Shown here: positions 52,288 to 61,654 of the stretch, piece by piece
Numbering within the stretch: the stretch's first letter is position 1
Layout of the letters: each line of letters starts with the position of its first letter
Source of the DNA: Promethearchaeota archaeon
Lineage (GTDB): Archaea; Asgardarchaeota; Lokiarchaeia; Sigyniarchaeales; Promethearchaeaceae
Direction: 5' to 3'
Assembly: GCA_016933055.1 (NCBI GenBank)
Contig: JAFGBS010000009.1
Span: forward strand, 103,590-167,589
DNA length: 64,000 nucleotides
Program-made: the position numbers and the translations under genes
Notes under the pieces: model-generated
What the model saw: the letters and a program-made list of their open reading frames with translations, nothing else
Database searches by the model: none
Told to the model about the DNA's origin: nothing

Positions 52288-53118
52288 TTACGGACGTAAC
52301 ACAATTTGCTGTCCCGAATGAGTTTGTAAAAACTTAGCCGCAGAATCTTGTTTCATGCAAATCTCTAAGAATCCTGAGGATCCTCGTACTAATCCTAGTT
52401 TATCGTCCTCTATATCCTCAAATTTATTGTATATCTTCAATTCATGCTCTTTATAATTCACGGAGGAGATTTTTTTTAGTGCATTCACGGGAAGGTTGGT
52501 CACAATATTACCAAATGTATCAATCCAAAGGGCGACACAAACGATTTTTTGATAGTTTCCCCCTGCATGTTGAATATTAGGTGTTGCAAAAGCTTGGTTT
52601 ACTAAAACATCCTCCATACGTATTTGTGGACCAATCTGGCTGGAATTTATTCCTTTAGCGAGGTTTGCAGCAACTGCACTCATTATATTTCTACCATGAA
52701 ATGTATCAGAGATAAAACGATGAGTTTTCTCAGGTTCATAATAATATAATTTTGGATTATCTACCGTGTAAATTTCTCCGTTAGATATAGGATGAACGGT
52801 AATCGGTAAGCTGAAAATTCCATTATTTGGACCCACAACAACATGTCCATTTTCAAAGACCACTGCAATAATATCTCGTTCGGTTCCGACACCTGGGTCC
52901 ACAACTACCACTATAATGGAGGGTTCTATCATGGTGTGTAATGCGTAAGAGACCATGAACGTGGCTTCCGCAATTGAATAAGGTGTTAAATCATGAGAAA
53001 TGTCTATAATTCTGCTTTTTGGAGATATGGTGTGAATCACCGATTTCATTGCAGCAATATAATGACTCCCCTTCTTTGTACCAAAATCAGTTATTAAAGC
53101 AACTGCTGAATTAGCCAT
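52288..53118 (-). CDS. SAM hydroxide adenosyltransferase (DUF62 family)
   Basis: This is a SAM hydrolase that splits S-adenosylmethionine into adenosine and methionine, related to the bacterial fluorinase and chlorinase. Typical segments are ALITDFGTKKGSHYIAAMK, DISHDLTPYSIAEA, VVVVDPGVGTERD, VVGPNNGIFS, FHGRNIMSAVAA and a late VRGSSGFLEI. The Asp and Arg that activate water are retained in VVDPGVGTERD. ATG 53118 is chosen because the family begins at that point; the longer frame adds an unconserved hydrophobic stretch. The protein has 276 residues. It precedes spcS by 51 bases on the same strand. Confidence 0.9.
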   Translation of the reverse strand: MANSAVALITDFGTKKGSHYIAAMKSVIHTISPKSRIIDISHDLTPYSIAEATFMVSYALHTMIEPSIIVVVVDPGVGTERDIIAVVFENGHVVVGPNNGIFSLPITVHPISNGEIYTVDNPKLYYYEPEKTHRFISDTFHGRNIMSAVAANLAKGINSSQIGPQIRMEDVLVNQAFATPNIQHAGGNYQKIVCVALWIDTFGNIVTNLPVNALKKISSVNYKEHELKIYNKFEDIEDDKLGLVRGSSGFLEICMKQDSAAKFLQTHSGQQIVLRP

Positions 53119-53230
53119 ATAACTAAGAAAGGAAAAGAATGGTATATGTTTTAGGATCAATTGGATCCCCACAGATTTCTTAGAAGATTCTGCTAGATCT
53201 TTTTATAACACTTAAACTAAATTCTCAATC

Positions 53231-54151
53231 ATGACGTATTCTAATTTTACACTTACCGATCATATTGGTTTAGCAATAGTTGTGCATAAGTGGATTCCCG
53301 ATTCGGGATCTCCTAAAGCAATGATATATGTGGGACATGGAATGGCAGAACATGCTCTTCGTTATGCATTTTTTGCTGAAGCTCTAAATAATGCGGGATA
53401 TGTGGTGTACGCCGATGATCATCGAGGTCATGGAAAAACGATGGAGGAAGGAAAAGCTGGAGTGCTATATAAGGATGGATGGATAGGAGTTGTCAAAGAT
53501 ATAAAACATGTGACGGATCAAATGAAAAAAGATTATCCCAATTTACCCTTGTTCCTTTTTGGCCATAGTTGGGGTAGCTTTTTAATTCAAGAATATATGC
53601 AGCTATTTCCAAATGAGGTAAATGGGATCATATTAAGTGGAACTGCAGGACATCAGGACATGTTAGGCATTTTGATTATAATAGGTAAAATTGTAACAAA
53701 ACTAAAGGGAAAAGAATCCGAAGCAGGATTAATCTATAAATTAGGAATAGAACCGTTAAATAAACCCTATATAGCAGAAGGTTCCCCGAATGCTTGGATT
53801 TCCAGTATTAAAGAAGAAGTTGCAAAATATGATGCCGATCCTCTCTGTGGATTTAAACCGACAAACGGATATTTTATGGAGATGGGTTTAGCATTTAAGA
53901 GAATATGGAATAAAAATGCTGAATCCAGAATAAATGTGGATACACCGGTACTCATCATAAATGGATCGGATGATATGGTCTCGCAGCGTTGTAAAAATTT
54001 ATATCCATTGATCAATCGATATCAGGAACTGGGTATAAAAGATCTTAGTTATAAGATATATGAGGACGCACGACACGAAGTTTTGAACGATAAATGTCGG
54101 AATAAGGCTGTCACTGATTGTATTTCTTGGCTAGACTCCCATATGAACTAA
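53231..54151 (+). CDS. Alpha/beta hydrolase, monoacylglycerol lipase-like
   Basis: This is a serine hydrolase of the Hydrolase_4/monoacylglycerol-lipase group. Clear motifs are VGHGMAEHALRY near residue 33, ADDHRGHGKT near 62, the nucleophile elbow FGHSWGS near 112, the Asp in NGSDDMVSQ near 247, and the catalytic His in DARHEVLND near 282. The 306-residue length is normal. Archaeal membranes lack fatty acyl glycerides, so the substrate may be an environmental lipid or another ester. It is divergent from the SAM-hydrolase gene. Confidence 0.87.
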   Translation: MTYSNFTLTDHIGLAIVVHKWIPDSGSPKAMIYVGHGMAEHALRYAFFAEALNNAGYVVYADDHRGHGKTMEEGKAGVLYKDGWIGVVKDIKHVTDQMKKDYPNLPLFLFGHSWGSFLIQEYMQLFPNEVNGIILSGTAGHQDMLGILIIIGKIVTKLKGKESEAGLIYKLGIEPLNKPYIAEGSPNAWISSIKEEVAKYDADPLCGFKPTNGYFMEMGLAFKRIWNKNAESRINVDTPVLIINGSDDMVSQRCKNLYPLINRYQELGIKDLSYKIYEDARHEVLNDKCRNKAVTDCISWLDSHMN

Positions 54152-54459
54152 AATTTCATTAAAACACAATTCTACTTTCTTTTTTATGCATAAGCTATAT
54201 ATATCAAAAATAAAAAAAAAGGATTTAATCTACATTTGTTGAACCTAATCGCATTTTTTTTCGTTTTTTTTTAATACGACAGTTGTATAAAGGGGTAACT
54301 ATAGTGTGCGATAGACGTTTAGTTAGGATTTTTGATGATTGCATGGAAAAATCGTATTATGGATGGATTCTTGGGGAAAGGGGAGATGACCGCACAGTAC
54401 AACGGAAAAAAAGGAAAAATTTTACCGATTAGCTTCGGTAAAAAAAGAGTAGATTATTA
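54152..54459. other. Intergenic region with T-rich and A-rich tracts
   Basis: No gene is seen. T-runs after 54176 and poly-A/poly-T stretches around 54208-54275 could end transcripts arriving from both sides, since the flanking genes converge. A short plus-strand frame entering the next gene from 54332 has no support. Confidence 0.4.
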
Positions 54460-56391
54460 TTACTTATCTTTCTTAATAACGTATTTAACGATAAATCGTT
54501 CGTTTGGGGGTATCTTTTCAGCAGTCCAGACAAGCTCTTGAGGTCCTTTGATGCGCTCACGTCGTTTCTTACTGATCTCCTCAGTTACGTCTTCTTCATC
54601 TGCGACGGCAACTTGATCCACAACTTCTTCAAGATCAATTTCCTCAGGTACTCCTTGATATTCACCAAGCCGTTGAACAACTTCACTGATGATGGTAGAA
54701 CCTTCTTTTAATTCATCATGAAGTTCATAGTTGAGCATTTCGAAATTACCCGTATTCTGGATCCACAATGTAACGAGATATTTTCCAGATTGGGACATTG
54801 CTTCAACATCCTTACCCGTAATGAACCTCTTACGCACATGGATAACAGGAATGACTAACCCTTCAGGTTTTAAAATAATCTCTATAGGTTGACCAGCAGG
54901 TAATGTGTTACCAGTAACTAATGCATCCGGTTGATATTCCACATCCATAGCGGGTCGATCCGCAGTGATGGGGTAAGTTATATCCAATGAATCTCCTGGT
55001 TTGAAAGATTCTATGGATGTATCCACCAATTCTTTTAGTTCTACTAATACTTCATGCTCTCGGGAACTACCCTCATCATCGGGACTGATTTGAACTGAAT
55101 AAATACTGCTATCCAGTTCCGTTCCGTTATATTTCACTACGACATCTTCGGCAAGGGGGGCTTTAAAATTACTTTGAATAATTTCTCGATAAGAAACTTC
55201 ATTCAAATCCGCTCCACCGGTATTAGATACGGTCGCAATGGCATTAAATACAGTTTCTCGATAAGAAGCCAATTCGGTAGCATCATATTTCAAATCTGCT
55301 TCAAGTGCTGCCACTGCAAGTTCAAAATCCTCGATATCTACAGTAGTAAGGGTTTCGGTTTTAACCTCCGCTAAAGTAGTAAAGTCTACCCGTTTGATAA
55401 ATTGAGGATCCGTTCCCTCCTTAACATCGAATTTCCATGATTCTGAAGACCATTTTGCATTTTCCGATAATTTTGTATCTGAGTCTACCTTTACAAAATT
55501 TTTACCAGGTGTATCAACATCATGCACATCGATATCGAGCAATTTTACCACGAACTCGGAAGTGTTTTCGAATACAAACTTGCATTCGAACCGGTTTGGA
55601 GTTTCATCTAACTCATCTGCAGATAAATACATATTGTTATTGGTGTAAGAGTGCCATTTTTCGGGATTTAATTTTACTCCACTCATCAGATATGGAGCTG
55701 AATATTTGGTTACAATTTTACCAGAACGAACCTTGGTTTCGATGTCTTCCACGGTAATAAAAAATTTCAAGCTAAGTGTTTCATCTCTTCCAGCTGGTAA
55801 TTCATCAATCACCCATTTCACAGCGCGCTCTCCATCGATCATATCTACTTCAGCAGAACCCTCCGATTTACGAGTAATATCTACGTCTTCAAACTCGGAT
55901 GGAACAAATTTGTGAACTTCTATATTCTTAAGGTCCTCATCAGATTCATTTTCGATGGTCAATTTTACGTAGATTTCATTTCTCCTTCCCATAATTAATG
56001 AATAACTTGCAGTATCCTCATCCAAAGCGCTTATGAATTCCCTAACGCTAAGAACATTTTTTGGCTCTTGAGTGACTTTGTATTCAATTTCTTCGGTATC
56101 TTCAGGATTAATTTCTCGAATTTCAATGGTATCATCTAAATCAGTGCTCCCTGTGTCGTCCAATTCTATAGCAATATCCCAAATTCTATCTTTTTTGCTG
56201 ATGTTTTCAATGCTGAACTTTCCTGTAGTTTCAGGTTTATTGTCTGCATATTCCCCATCATGATTCAAAAAAAGACCGACAGATTCGCTAAATGTAACGG
56301 GCACAAGTTTGAGATCGACATCTCTGCGCTTTTTTCTTGGAGATTCCTCTTCTTCCGAAGATCTTCGTTCATCTCTTCGTCTTTTACTCAT
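54460..56391 (-). CDS. Large acidic beta-sandwich-repeat protein with basic NLS-like N-terminus
   Basis: I recognise no named family in this 643-residue protein. It begins with two clusters of basic residues, KRRRDERR and PRKKRRD, separated by an acidic stretch EEEES, resembling a bipartite nuclear localisation signal. The remainder is acidic and beta-rich, with several units reminiscent of DUF11/CARDB-like sandwiches, for example VKLTIENESDEDLKNIEVHKFVP, CKFVFENTSEFVVKLLDIDV and VTLWIQNTGNFEMLNYELHD. It lacks a signal peptide and membrane helix, so it is cytosolic, unlike most proteins with such repeats. No enzyme motif is seen. It stands alone. A scaffold role, perhaps nucleic-acid associated through the basic end, is inference. 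Confidence 0.6.
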   Translation of the reverse strand: MSKRRRDERRSSEEEESPRKKRRDVDLKLVPVTFSESVGLFLNHDGEYADNKPETTGKFSIENISKKDRIWDIAIELDDTGSTDLDDTIEIREINPEDTEEIEYKVTQEPKNVLSVREFISALDEDTASYSLIMGRRNEIYVKLTIENESDEDLKNIEVHKFVPSEFEDVDITRKSEGSAEVDMIDGERAVKWVIDELPAGRDETLSLKFFITVEDIETKVRSGKIVTKYSAPYLMSGVKLNPEKWHSYTNNNMYLSADELDETPNRFECKFVFENTSEFVVKLLDIDVHDVDTPGKNFVKVDSDTKLSENAKWSSESWKFDVKEGTDPQFIKRVDFTTLAEVKTETLTTVDIEDFELAVAALEADLKYDATELASYRETVFNAIATVSNTGGADLNEVSYREIIQSNFKAPLAEDVVVKYNGTELDSSIYSVQISPDDEGSSREHEVLVELKELVDTSIESFKPGDSLDITYPITADRPAMDVEYQPDALVTGNTLPAGQPIEIILKPEGLVIPVIHVRKRFITGKDVEAMSQSGKYLVTLWIQNTGNFEMLNYELHDELKEGSTIISEVVQRLGEYQGVPEEIDLEEVVDQVAVADEEDVTEEISKKRRERIKGPQELVWTAEKIPPNERFIVKYVIKKDK

Positions 56392-56758
56392 TGTATCACG
56401 ACTTTTATTTTTTTATTTTAATATTTGCGATTTCTAATCGACGTGTTAATAATTCAACTTTAGTTTATAAAAAGAAGATCTTCATGCATTATAAAATACC
56501 TAAACAATTATTGAAAGTATAGAAGTATATCTAAACAAAGAATCATTTGTACAATCTATACTTTCTTCATTTATACTTAAAATAATAATCATGAGTTTGA
56601 ACCTACATAATCGGTAGGGTGAAATTTAAATCCAAACAATTAAAACAATAGATTAAGAAGAAGGCAATAGTCTCTATACATATTAAACACGATATTGGGC
56701 TTTCTACTTTATTGAAACGCAATTTAGGTTCCATATTTATCGAAATGATGTAAAAAGA
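56392..56758. other. Intergenic region with an 11-bp inverted repeat
   Basis: This region is the promoter side of the 643-residue protein gene. GAAAGTATAGA (56513-56523) and TCTATACTTTC (56555-56565) form a perfect 11-bp inverted repeat with a 31-base loop, about 120 bases upstream of that gene's start. The core GTATA resembles the palindrome near the USP gene, but the sites are not the same. No reading frame of note is present. Confidence 0.45.
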
Positions 56759-57637
56759 TTAGTTCTTCTTGTGGAATTTCTCATGTACTTCGTGGAACTT
56801 CGCTAGGGCATCTGATTTAAGCTCAAATTCTTCTGCAGCAAGGGAATCATATAATTTTCTAGAAACGGATGCTGCTTCCCTATATAATTTATAAGCTTCA
56901 TCTAACTTGTCATTTCTTAATGCATTTCGTGCTTTATCTACGATCTTATCTCGTTGTTGGCGTAAAACTGGGACTGAACTCATCCGTTTTGCTTTATCGA
57001 AAAATTCCTTTGCTAAATCATTTTCCTGCAACTGTTCAGCGAATTTCATAGCTCGAATATACTCCCGTTCGGCACGATCATACGATTCTGCCTTCATGGC
57101 CCGTTCTGCATTTCGGTTTGCTTGGTATAATTTTCTGGGAACTTTTTTTACGATCTCTAATAACTTCTTTGCTTCATCAAATTTCATTTTTTTATTGAGA
57201 TCTTTTACTCTTTTCGCTAACCTAGCTTCCAATTCCCTTTTATTCAGTGCTATTGTCGGAATTTCAAAATAATCGTAATACACATCACTTAATTTGTTCT
57301 CAAGTTCAGCTTTAGACATATCAGGGTCTTGTGTGAAAATATCTGATACTAATTTTACACCTTCTCGAAAATTTTCTGGAGAATCGCTTGATTTAAGCAC
57401 AGCGGTGGTAATTAGTTTATATCGTTTGCGATCTTTCATATAGTTTTCAATGTATGAGACTAAATGGTATTCTGATTTAGTTAACACAAACAATTTTTTA
57501 TCCATAAGACCCATTTGCAATTGTAAAATTAGACTATCATCAATCTCGATGGACTCATCTTCATTATCGAAATAGGACCCAATGAGGGATGATGATCCTT
57601 TGGGGTCGATCTCAATTAAAAAACATCCAGATGGCAT
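56759..57637 (-). CDS. Longin-like N-terminal domain with C-terminal helical repeats (putative)
   Basis: The first 105 residues look like a longin/roadblock-type alpha/beta domain: strand CFLIEIDPKG, acidic loop, helix ILQLQMGLMD, strand LFVLTKS, then helices and strands to VKLVSDIFTQ. I am not certain of the family. Residues 130-292 are helical and form about three TPR-like hairpins (for example FDEAKKLLEIVKKVPRKLYQANRNA and YDRAEREYIRAMKFAEQL), rich in Lys and Glu. GAGG lies about 9 bases before the ATG. No membrane segment is seen. The combination resembles adaptor proteins of membrane trafficking, which are frequent in Asgard archaea. Confidence 0.5.
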   Translation of the reverse strand: MPSGCFLIEIDPKGSSSLIGSYFDNEDESIEIDDSLILQLQMGLMDKKLFVLTKSEYHLVSYIENYMKDRKRYKLITTAVLKSSDSPENFREGVKLVSDIFTQDPDMSKAELENKLSDVYYDYFEIPTIALNKRELEARLAKRVKDLNKKMKFDEAKKLLEIVKKVPRKLYQANRNAERAMKAESYDRAEREYIRAMKFAEQLQENDLAKEFFDKAKRMSSVPVLRQQRDKIVDKARNALRNDKLDEAYKLYREAASVSRKLYDSLAAEEFELKSDALAKFHEVHEKFHKKN

Positions 57638-57735
57638 TTTTCAAAACCTCTCTAAAGCAAGTTGGCAATTATTAATATATTTAGATAGAAAATACATCCT
57701 AATAGCATTTTGCACAGAAAAAGAATTGAAGTATT

Positions 57736-58791
57736 GTGAATAGCACTGAGAACCAATCAAATCCCCAATTAGCATGCTTCAAACTTGATGATTACAAGTT
57801 TTTTCATACAGGGGAATTTTCAAATCATGTGGTCCCAGAAAATCATATAGAAATGGATATTCAGAATTATTGTCATATCCGGTTTCATATGTTTGTTAAA
57901 ATTCAAGGGCAAGAATTGTATCTATTACAACGTACACCTTCGGAAAATGACCTTGACTTGTCAAGTTCATTTACTTGTTTAATAGAATTCACCAAATCGT
58001 TTTCCTATGAATACATGGAATCGTATGTGAAAAAAAAGTTCGCGAACACATATGGAGGCCCTATAGAAAATGTACGATTTTATAAAATGGAATTAAGAAA
58101 AAGGCAAAAAAAACCAAATGAATTAGTTTATTCGCTTCTTGGGACCGTTCGACCTCCGGTGAATGAAATTTCGCAAAATTTCTTTTCTCTGGCAACTAAA
58201 AAAGAGATTATTACGCAATCGAATCAAATTTATTCTCAATGGAGAAAAATCTTTGGTTCGTCAATTAAATTTCCCCCCATCCATGAAGAACTGCCTCAAA
58301 ACTCGATTATAGGACTTATTATTGGACGATTTCAACCCGTACATTTGGGACATGTATACTTATTTCAAAAAGCACTTGAAACCGTAGATTTTTTGAAAAT
58401 AGGTGTAGGTTCTTCCCAGAGAAAAAACGAACCAAACAATCCATTTTCTTTTAAAAATCGTAAGAGATTTATTGAACATGCTTGTAAAGAAGTGAATATT
58501 CCCCCTTCATCTTATGAAATATATCCGATTCCCGATCAATATGATTTTGAAAAATGGAAGGCAAGTATTTTTGAAATCGTGCAGGATTTTGATGTCATCA
58601 TATCGAATAATTTATGGATTGGACGTTTAATCGAACAACAAGGAAAAATTCTCATTTTTGGGTTGAAACATAATTTTACCACTTATAATGGGAGCAATAT
58701 ACGAGAATTATTAAGAAAAAATAATCCAGAATGGAAAAATCTTGTTCCCAAATCAATCATTCCTTATATTGAAGTCTGGATGCAAAAGTAA
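57736..58791 (+). CDS. NMN adenylyltransferase (NadM-like) with N-terminal Nudix-like domain
   Basis: Residues 190-351 are an archaeal NadM-type nucleotidyltransferase that joins NMN and ATP to give NAD. IGLIIGRFQPVHLGH is the HxGH ATP site, VGSSQRKNEPNNPFSFKNR is the family's second motif, and YNGSNIRELL matches the late ISxTxxR region. Residues 40-165 form an extra domain with strands such as RFHMFVKIQGQELYLLQRT, like a Nudix fold but without an intact GX5EX7REUXEE box, so it is probably non-hydrolytic. Bifunctional NadM-Nudix enzymes are known in bacteria with the domains in the opposite order. The start is GTG. The next gene is PncC, also in NAD metabolism. Confidence 0.75.
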   Translation: MNSTENQSNPQLACFKLDDYKFFHTGEFSNHVVPENHIEMDIQNYCHIRFHMFVKIQGQELYLLQRTPSENDLDLSSSFTCLIEFTKSFSYEYMESYVKKKFANTYGGPIENVRFYKMELRKRQKKPNELVYSLLGTVRPPVNEISQNFFSLATKKEIITQSNQIYSQWRKIFGSSIKFPPIHEELPQNSIIGLIIGRFQPVHLGHVYLFQKALETVDFLKIGVGSSQRKNEPNNPFSFKNRKRFIEHACKEVNIPPSSYEIYPIPDQYDFEKWKASIFEIVQDFDVIISNNLWIGRLIEQQGKILIFGLKHNFTTYNGSNIRELLRKNNPEWKNLVPKSIIPYIEVWMQK

Positions 58792-58870
58792 AACCTTCAT
58801 TTTTTTTAATTTTCGTAGAGAACTGATAAAAACCTTATATACTATTTGACCTTTTTCGATTTAGGTAACA

Positions 58871-59350
58871 ATGGAAGAATTAAAAGCCTTGGCTTATGAA
58901 GTAGTCGAATCTTTAAAAGCTGCAAATTTACGACTAGGTTTAGCGGAATCAATGACGGGGGGATTAATTGGGCATCTCATCACAAACATTGATGGAGCAA
59001 GCCGAGTATTCTTAGGTGGACATATAGTATATTCAGCAGAAGCGAAATGCGTCATGTTGAATATACCAATGGAAGATATCCATTCCCTTGGTACAGTGTC
59101 AAAGGAATTAACTCAGATGATGCTGAATCAGATGACAGAACTTCCCACTGATATTAATTTAGCGATAACAGGGATTGCAGGACAACCCATAGAGGGGCTT
59201 CCTCGCGGAACTGTGTTTATTGGAACAAATTGCTGTGGAAATGTGATTATCAATAAATATCAATATAAAGGAACTCGTGAAGAAATTAAACAACAAGCTG
59301 CAATTCAAGCTTTGAATCTAATTTTGGACTATCTTCAAACCATTCGGTAA
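58871..59350 (+). CDS. pncC: Nicotinamide-nucleotide amidase (PncC/CinA C-terminal domain)
   Basis: This 159-residue, single-domain protein equals the C-terminal half of CinA, which deamidates NMN to NaMN in pyridine-nucleotide recycling. The characteristic LGLAESMTGGLIGHLITNI and the later GTVSKELTQMM and ITGIAGQ segments are intact, including the Ser/Thr-rich active loop. It lies 79 bases downstream of the NadM-like gene on the same strand, past a T-run, so a shared function in NAD salvage is supported even if the transcripts are separate. Confidence 0.9.
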   Translation: MEELKALAYEVVESLKAANLRLGLAESMTGGLIGHLITNIDGASRVFLGGHIVYSAEAKCVMLNIPMEDIHSLGTVSKELTQMMLNQMTELPTDINLAITGIAGQPIEGLPRGTVFIGTNCCGNVIINKYQYKGTREEIKQQAAIQALNLILDYLQTIR

Positions 59351-59406
59351 ATAGAGCCCTATTATCGGTACATGTACTTTAATAACTTCTTCTCTTTTTC
59401 ATTTAT

Positions 59407-60483
59407 ATGGAATATTTAGAAATCGACGGAACGATGGGTGAGGGGGGCGGGAGTATCCTTCGTCTTGCTGCAGGATTTTCCGTATTATTCAATACCCCGA
59501 TCCATATATCTAACATTCGAGCGAATCGTAATCCTCCAGGACTACGACTACAGCATCAATTAGGTTTAGAAAGTCTTCAAAAATTATCCAATGGTCAACT
59601 CAGCCCTGTTCAAATAGGCACTACCGAATTTACGTTTACACCTGGTGAGAAAACTACCACCAATCTTGAGGTTCCCGTTCGAACTGCAGGTTCCATCGCA
59701 TTACTCAGTCAAACTATTCAGACGGCATTTATTCAAACTACATTAGCAAATCCACTTTCAATAAAATATATTGGCGGAGGCACATTTGGAACAGGTGCTC
59801 CCGATCCTTATTATCTTAATAACGTAATTTATCAGTTTTTTTCGAAAATGGGATTCAAATGCAATATATTAGTTCATCGCAATGGATTCTATCCAAAAGG
59901 GGGAACATCCGCAACTCTTAATATATACCCCGTAAAGGAACTTTCTCAAATCACATCCTTGGATTTGGAACAAAAGGGGGATTTACTGGAAGTTGGTGGG
60001 TGTATCATATCTTCAGAAAATTTGAAACAAGCTCATGTTGCAGAACGGATTAGGGAGAGTATCGTCGATAATTTGAGGAAGAATTCCCATTTCTCTCATC
60101 TTTCGGACGAAAGATATCAAATTGAGATAAATTACGATCGCACTTTAAATCCTGGAGTGGGGTTAAGTATTTGGGCTAATTATGAGAAAACCATAATTGG
60201 GAGTGGAACAATACTGGGTAAACGAGGTGTCCCTTCCGAGACTGTTGGGAAACAAGCTGCATCCAAACTCGTCCAGGAGACCTCTACTAGAGCTACTGTA
60301 GATACATTTGCAGCAGATCAGATAATTCCTTTACTTGTTCTCTGTCCCGAGAAATCCGTGATTAAGATTAGAGATATTACATCTCATTTAAAAACCAACA
60401 TCGATTTACTGCAAAAATTCCACCAGAGAAACTATTTACTGGAGAAAATAGGTGATGTGTGGAGATTAGAGTATAAAGAATAA
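59407..60483 (+). CDS. rtcA: RNA 3'-terminal phosphate cyclase
   Basis: RtcA converts a 3'-phosphate on RNA to a 2',3'-cyclic phosphate through AMP attached to an active-site His. The N-terminus IDGTMGEGGGSILRLAAG and RANRNPPGLRLQHQLGLE are diagnostic. GGGTFGTGAPDPYYL is near the middle. The catalytic His327 is in SHLKTNI, and ADQIIPLLVL precedes it. The length of 358 residues is normal. It starts 57 bases after pncC. A role in tRNA or RNA repair is plausible, as intron-bearing tRNAs are present, but RtcB ligase is not in the window. Confidence 0.93.
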   Translation: MEYLEIDGTMGEGGGSILRLAAGFSVLFNTPIHISNIRANRNPPGLRLQHQLGLESLQKLSNGQLSPVQIGTTEFTFTPGEKTTTNLEVPVRTAGSIALLSQTIQTAFIQTTLANPLSIKYIGGGTFGTGAPDPYYLNNVIYQFFSKMGFKCNILVHRNGFYPKGGTSATLNIYPVKELSQITSLDLEQKGDLLEVGGCIISSENLKQAHVAERIRESIVDNLRKNSHFSHLSDERYQIEINYDRTLNPGVGLSIWANYEKTIIGSGTILGKRGVPSETVGKQAASKLVQETSTRATVDTFAADQIIPLLVLCPEKSVIKIRDITSHLKTNIDLLQKFHQRNYLLEKIGDVWRLEYKE

Positions 60484-60718
60484 AATAGATAAGAAATTTT
60501 TTAGGACTGCGCCCCGAATATAACTTAATTAATTCGTAATATGAAAATTGTTTTGAAAAGAAGGATACTCGAAAAGAACGATTGAAAAGTAACGAATGGT
60601 AACTGTGAGATCCTATCATGGATATATGAAATACGATAGAATACCTGAATAAAATTTTTCGGATGGAAAATTTGCTGTAATAAGAAACAACCTAAAATAA
60701 ATATAAGGGAATCATCAA

Positions 60719-61642
60719 ATGAGATGCGTCAAATGCGGAAATGAGGTAAATAAGGAAGATTTCGTATGTATTTATTGTAATGCTCGATTACGAGAGGAAA
60801 AAATAGAAAAAATCCCTTACTTTCGTCGAGTAACCGATGAAAAATGGACCAGTCCTATCAAAGGCTGGAATAGATTCTATCTTGTCTTACGAAATCCTTC
60901 TCGCGCTTTTTGGGATATCGTTCATTATCGGGAGAATATTGGTAGCTGGTTCAAAGTATATTTTCTGTCAGCAGTTATATACGGATTGTTTGGATTAGCC
61001 CTTTTTGTGCATGTTCGTACAGGATTTACAATTTATTCCCGTATATTGAATGGATTGAGTGCATATATGCTGTTCTTCTTATTCGGTTTGGTGTATTTCT
61101 TTTTATTTTATATGATATCTATTCAATTATTCTCTATAGGTGCAAATTACTCTATCAATCTCAAGTCACAGCTAAAATTGCGATATGGGGAACGGAAATC
61201 AAAAAAAGAGGATGAGGAAAAAACTACCACGATGTTAGAAGCTGAAGGGATTTATCCCACAGCGTTACCTTCTCATCTCACAGCCCAAAAATCAAAAAAA
61301 ATATCTATCATGTTATGGGGTTTTACGCCGTTTTTAATTGCACTTGCACTTTCTGCTATTGTTCTAATCATTAGTGGAGGTTTATCTTCGCAAACTATCA
61401 ATTCAGCGGGAGAACTTCCCGCCGTGCTTGCTTCCTTTGCTCAATCTATTGTTTGGGGTATAACAGATTGGATTCAAGTCATCGTCCTTATCGGAGCAGT
61501 CCCGATTACCATGTCAATAGCACTTCGAGAGTTGGTAAATGCAAGTACATTTCGAGTATACGTATCTTGTTTGATCGTATCCTTATTACTCGGGTTAGTA
61601 TTATACTTCTTCCGTCCCTCTTTCCTATTCAATATGATCTAG
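60719..61642 (+). CDS. Zinc-ribbon membrane protein (Yip1-like)
   Basis: The first 22 residues form a zinc ribbon (CVKCG and CIYC). After a linker, a membrane domain with about five helices begins at residue 80, where GWNRFYLVLRNPSRAFWDIV resembles the start of Yip1-domain proteins, the region preceding their first helix. A charged cytosolic loop of about 50 residues (155-200) splits the helices. Yip1 proteins in eukaryotes bind Rab GTPases on Golgi membranes; the prokaryotic versions are uncharacterised. It is followed closely by an unknown helical protein and the EndoQ-like gene. Confidence 0.65.
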   Translation: MRCVKCGNEVNKEDFVCIYCNARLREEKIEKIPYFRRVTDEKWTSPIKGWNRFYLVLRNPSRAFWDIVHYRENIGSWFKVYFLSAVIYGLFGLALFVHVRTGFTIYSRILNGLSAYMLFFLFGLVYFFLFYMISIQLFSIGANYSINLKSQLKLRYGERKSKKEDEEKTTTMLEAEGIYPTALPSHLTAQKSKKISIMLWGFTPFLIALALSAIVLIISGGLSSQTINSAGELPAVLASFAQSIVWGITDWIQVIVLIGAVPITMSIALRELVNASTFRVYVSCLIVSLLLGLVLYFFRPSFLFNMI

Positions 61643-61654
61643 CTGTTGCATACA

